The position numbers and the translations under genes were made by a program. From assembly GCF_018141425.1 (NCBI RefSeq), contig NZ_CP058561.1, positions 3,286,001 to 3,350,000 of the forward strand: a stretch of DNA of 64,000 nt. Reading direction: 5' to 3'. Source of the DNA: Vallitalea guaymasensis (GTDB lineage Bacteria; Bacillota; Clostridia; Lachnospirales; Vallitaleaceae). How positions within the stretch are numbered: the stretch's first letter is position 1; each line of letters starts with the position of its first letter. Under the pieces are notes generated by a model that saw nothing but the letters and a program-made list of their open reading frames with translations, was not told the origin of the DNA and did no database searches. Below, piece by piece: positions 63,267 to 64,000 of this stretch.

Positions 63267-64000
63267 ATGGAAAATATAAAAAGGCAATATCCCTTTACTG
63301 CTATAGTGGGACAAGATAACATGAAGAAAGCTCTTTTGCTTAATATAATTAATCCTTCTCTTGGAGGGGTATTGATTAGAGGTGAGAAGGGAACAGCTAA
63401 ATCTACTGCTGTGAGAGCTTTGGCTGATCTGTTGCCGGAGAGAAAAGAGATTAGTGGTTGCAAGTTTCATTGTAATCCAGAAGAAATAAGTGAATGTTGT
63501 GATGAATGTGTGGGTTTAATTGAGTCTGGAGATGTCACCAAGCATAAGGGTAAGATGAGAGTAGTTGATTTGCCTGTTAGTGCAACGGAGGATAGAGTTG
63601 TTGGAACTCTTGACATTGAGCATGCTATTAAGATGGGTGAGAAGAAATTTGAATCTGGAATTTTGGCGGAAGCTAATAGAAATATACTATATATTGATGA
63701 AGTTAATCTATTGGATGACCATGTTGTGGATATTTTGCTTGATTCGGCGGCTATGGGGGTTAACACTATTGAGAGAGAAGGAATATCTTATACTCATCCT
63801 GCTAGATTTGTGTTGGTTGGGACCATGAATCCTGAGGAAGGAGATCTTAGACCACAGCTTCTTGATAGATTTGGGCTTGTTGTAGAAGTGATGGGAGAAA
63901 GGGAAACGGAAAAAAGGGTTGAGGTTATTAAGAGAAGATTGGAGTATGAAGATAATCCTGAGAAGTTTGTTGAGAGATATATTCAAGATAATAATATATT
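63267..64000 (+). CDS. Magnesium/cobalt chelatase ATPase subunit (ChlI/BchI-like), 5' part
   Basis: An AAA+ ATPase running off the window end (244 residues visible). [20 protein letters not shown], Walker [10 protein letters not shown], a Cys cluster ([17 protein letters not shown]), Walker [13 protein letters not shown], and [20 protein letters not shown] are characteristic of ChlI/BchI. It would power the CobN-like large subunit as motor subunit; a ChlD-like partner may follow outside the window. AAAGGAG precedes the ATG at 63267. Confidence 0.93.
   Translation, partial: MENIKRQYPFTAIVGQDNMKKALLLNIINPSLGGVLIRGEKGTAKSTAVRALADLLPERKEISGCKFHCNPEEISECCDECVGLIESGDVTKHKGKMRVVDLPVSATEDRVVGTLDIEHAIKMGEKKFESGILAEANRNILYIDEVNLLDDHVVDILLDSAAMGVNTIEREGISYTHPARFVLVGTMNPEEGDLRPQLLDRFGLVVEVMGERETEKRVEVIKRRLEYEDNPEKFVERYIQDNNI

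Overview
The window is an AT-rich chromosomal segment with strong AGGAGG-type ribosome binding sites, lipobox lipoproteins, an ECF sigma/RsiV-like pair and FMN and cobalamin riboswitches. It reads as an anaerobic clostridial Firmicute. A Vallitalea-like or Lachnospirales-like genome is my best guess, but nothing here (no rRNA) fixes the species. There is no rRNA, tRNA, CRISPR array, transposase gene or complete prophage.

Layout. 0-10 kb: sugar-uptake lipoprotein, GH112 phosphorylase and a giant secreted GH101 endo-alpha-N-acetylgalactosaminidase, which together look like mucin core-1 (Gal-beta-1,3-GalNAc) utilisation. 10.4-11.8 kb: ECF sigma factor and RsiV-like anti-sigma. 11.9-15.6 kb: UxuR-like GntR regulator divergent from uxuA-uxuB (hexuronate catabolism), with matching operators on both sides. 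15.9-18.3 kb: esterase, DUF3137 and LemA. 18.2-23.3 kb: two tandem orphan phage tail-fibre cassettes, the second preceded by a lemA remnant created by the duplication. 23.7-26.6 kb: a subtilase joined to a caspase-like (clan CD) domain, broken by a frameshift at an A7 run. 26.7-29.6 kb: S41 protease and a ClpP-like lipoprotein. 29.6-33.8 kb: FMN riboswitch and ribD-ribE-ribBA-ribH. 33.9-36.2 kb: Lrp regulator and glutamate dehydrogenase.

36.6-51.4 kb has a strong sulfur theme: a YeeE/TsuA-type transporter split into two polypeptides with a TusA gene between them, a thioredoxin-reductase-like flavoprotein, a LysR regulator, a second TusA, a sulfonate/taurine-type binding protein and permease without ATPase, and two rhodanese lipoproteins, one with four rhodanese domains. 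Inside this region lie an aminosugar cassette (DegT aminotransferase, GT2, ATP-grasp) and a GT39-like membrane glycosyltransferase. 51.5-54.8 kb: an ACT-like small protein, then a MarR regulator with twin operators driving a polar amino-acid ABC transporter. 55-64 kb: a cobalamin riboswitch followed by BtuFCD-like genes, a CobN/BchH-type chelatase and the start of a ChlI/BchI ATPase, probably a cobalt or tetrapyrrole uptake and chelation system.

The most unusual signals are non-coding. A roughly 240-270 bp palindromic element with a conserved multi-hairpin core occurs at 44.6 and 62.9 kb, with a core-deleted inverted copy at 54.8 kb. Its outer stem shows compensatory base changes. A second, roughly 90 bp palindromic element with its own compensatory change brackets the cobN-like gene. 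A tandem pair of 111-bp hairpin repeats sits inside the sulfur operon.
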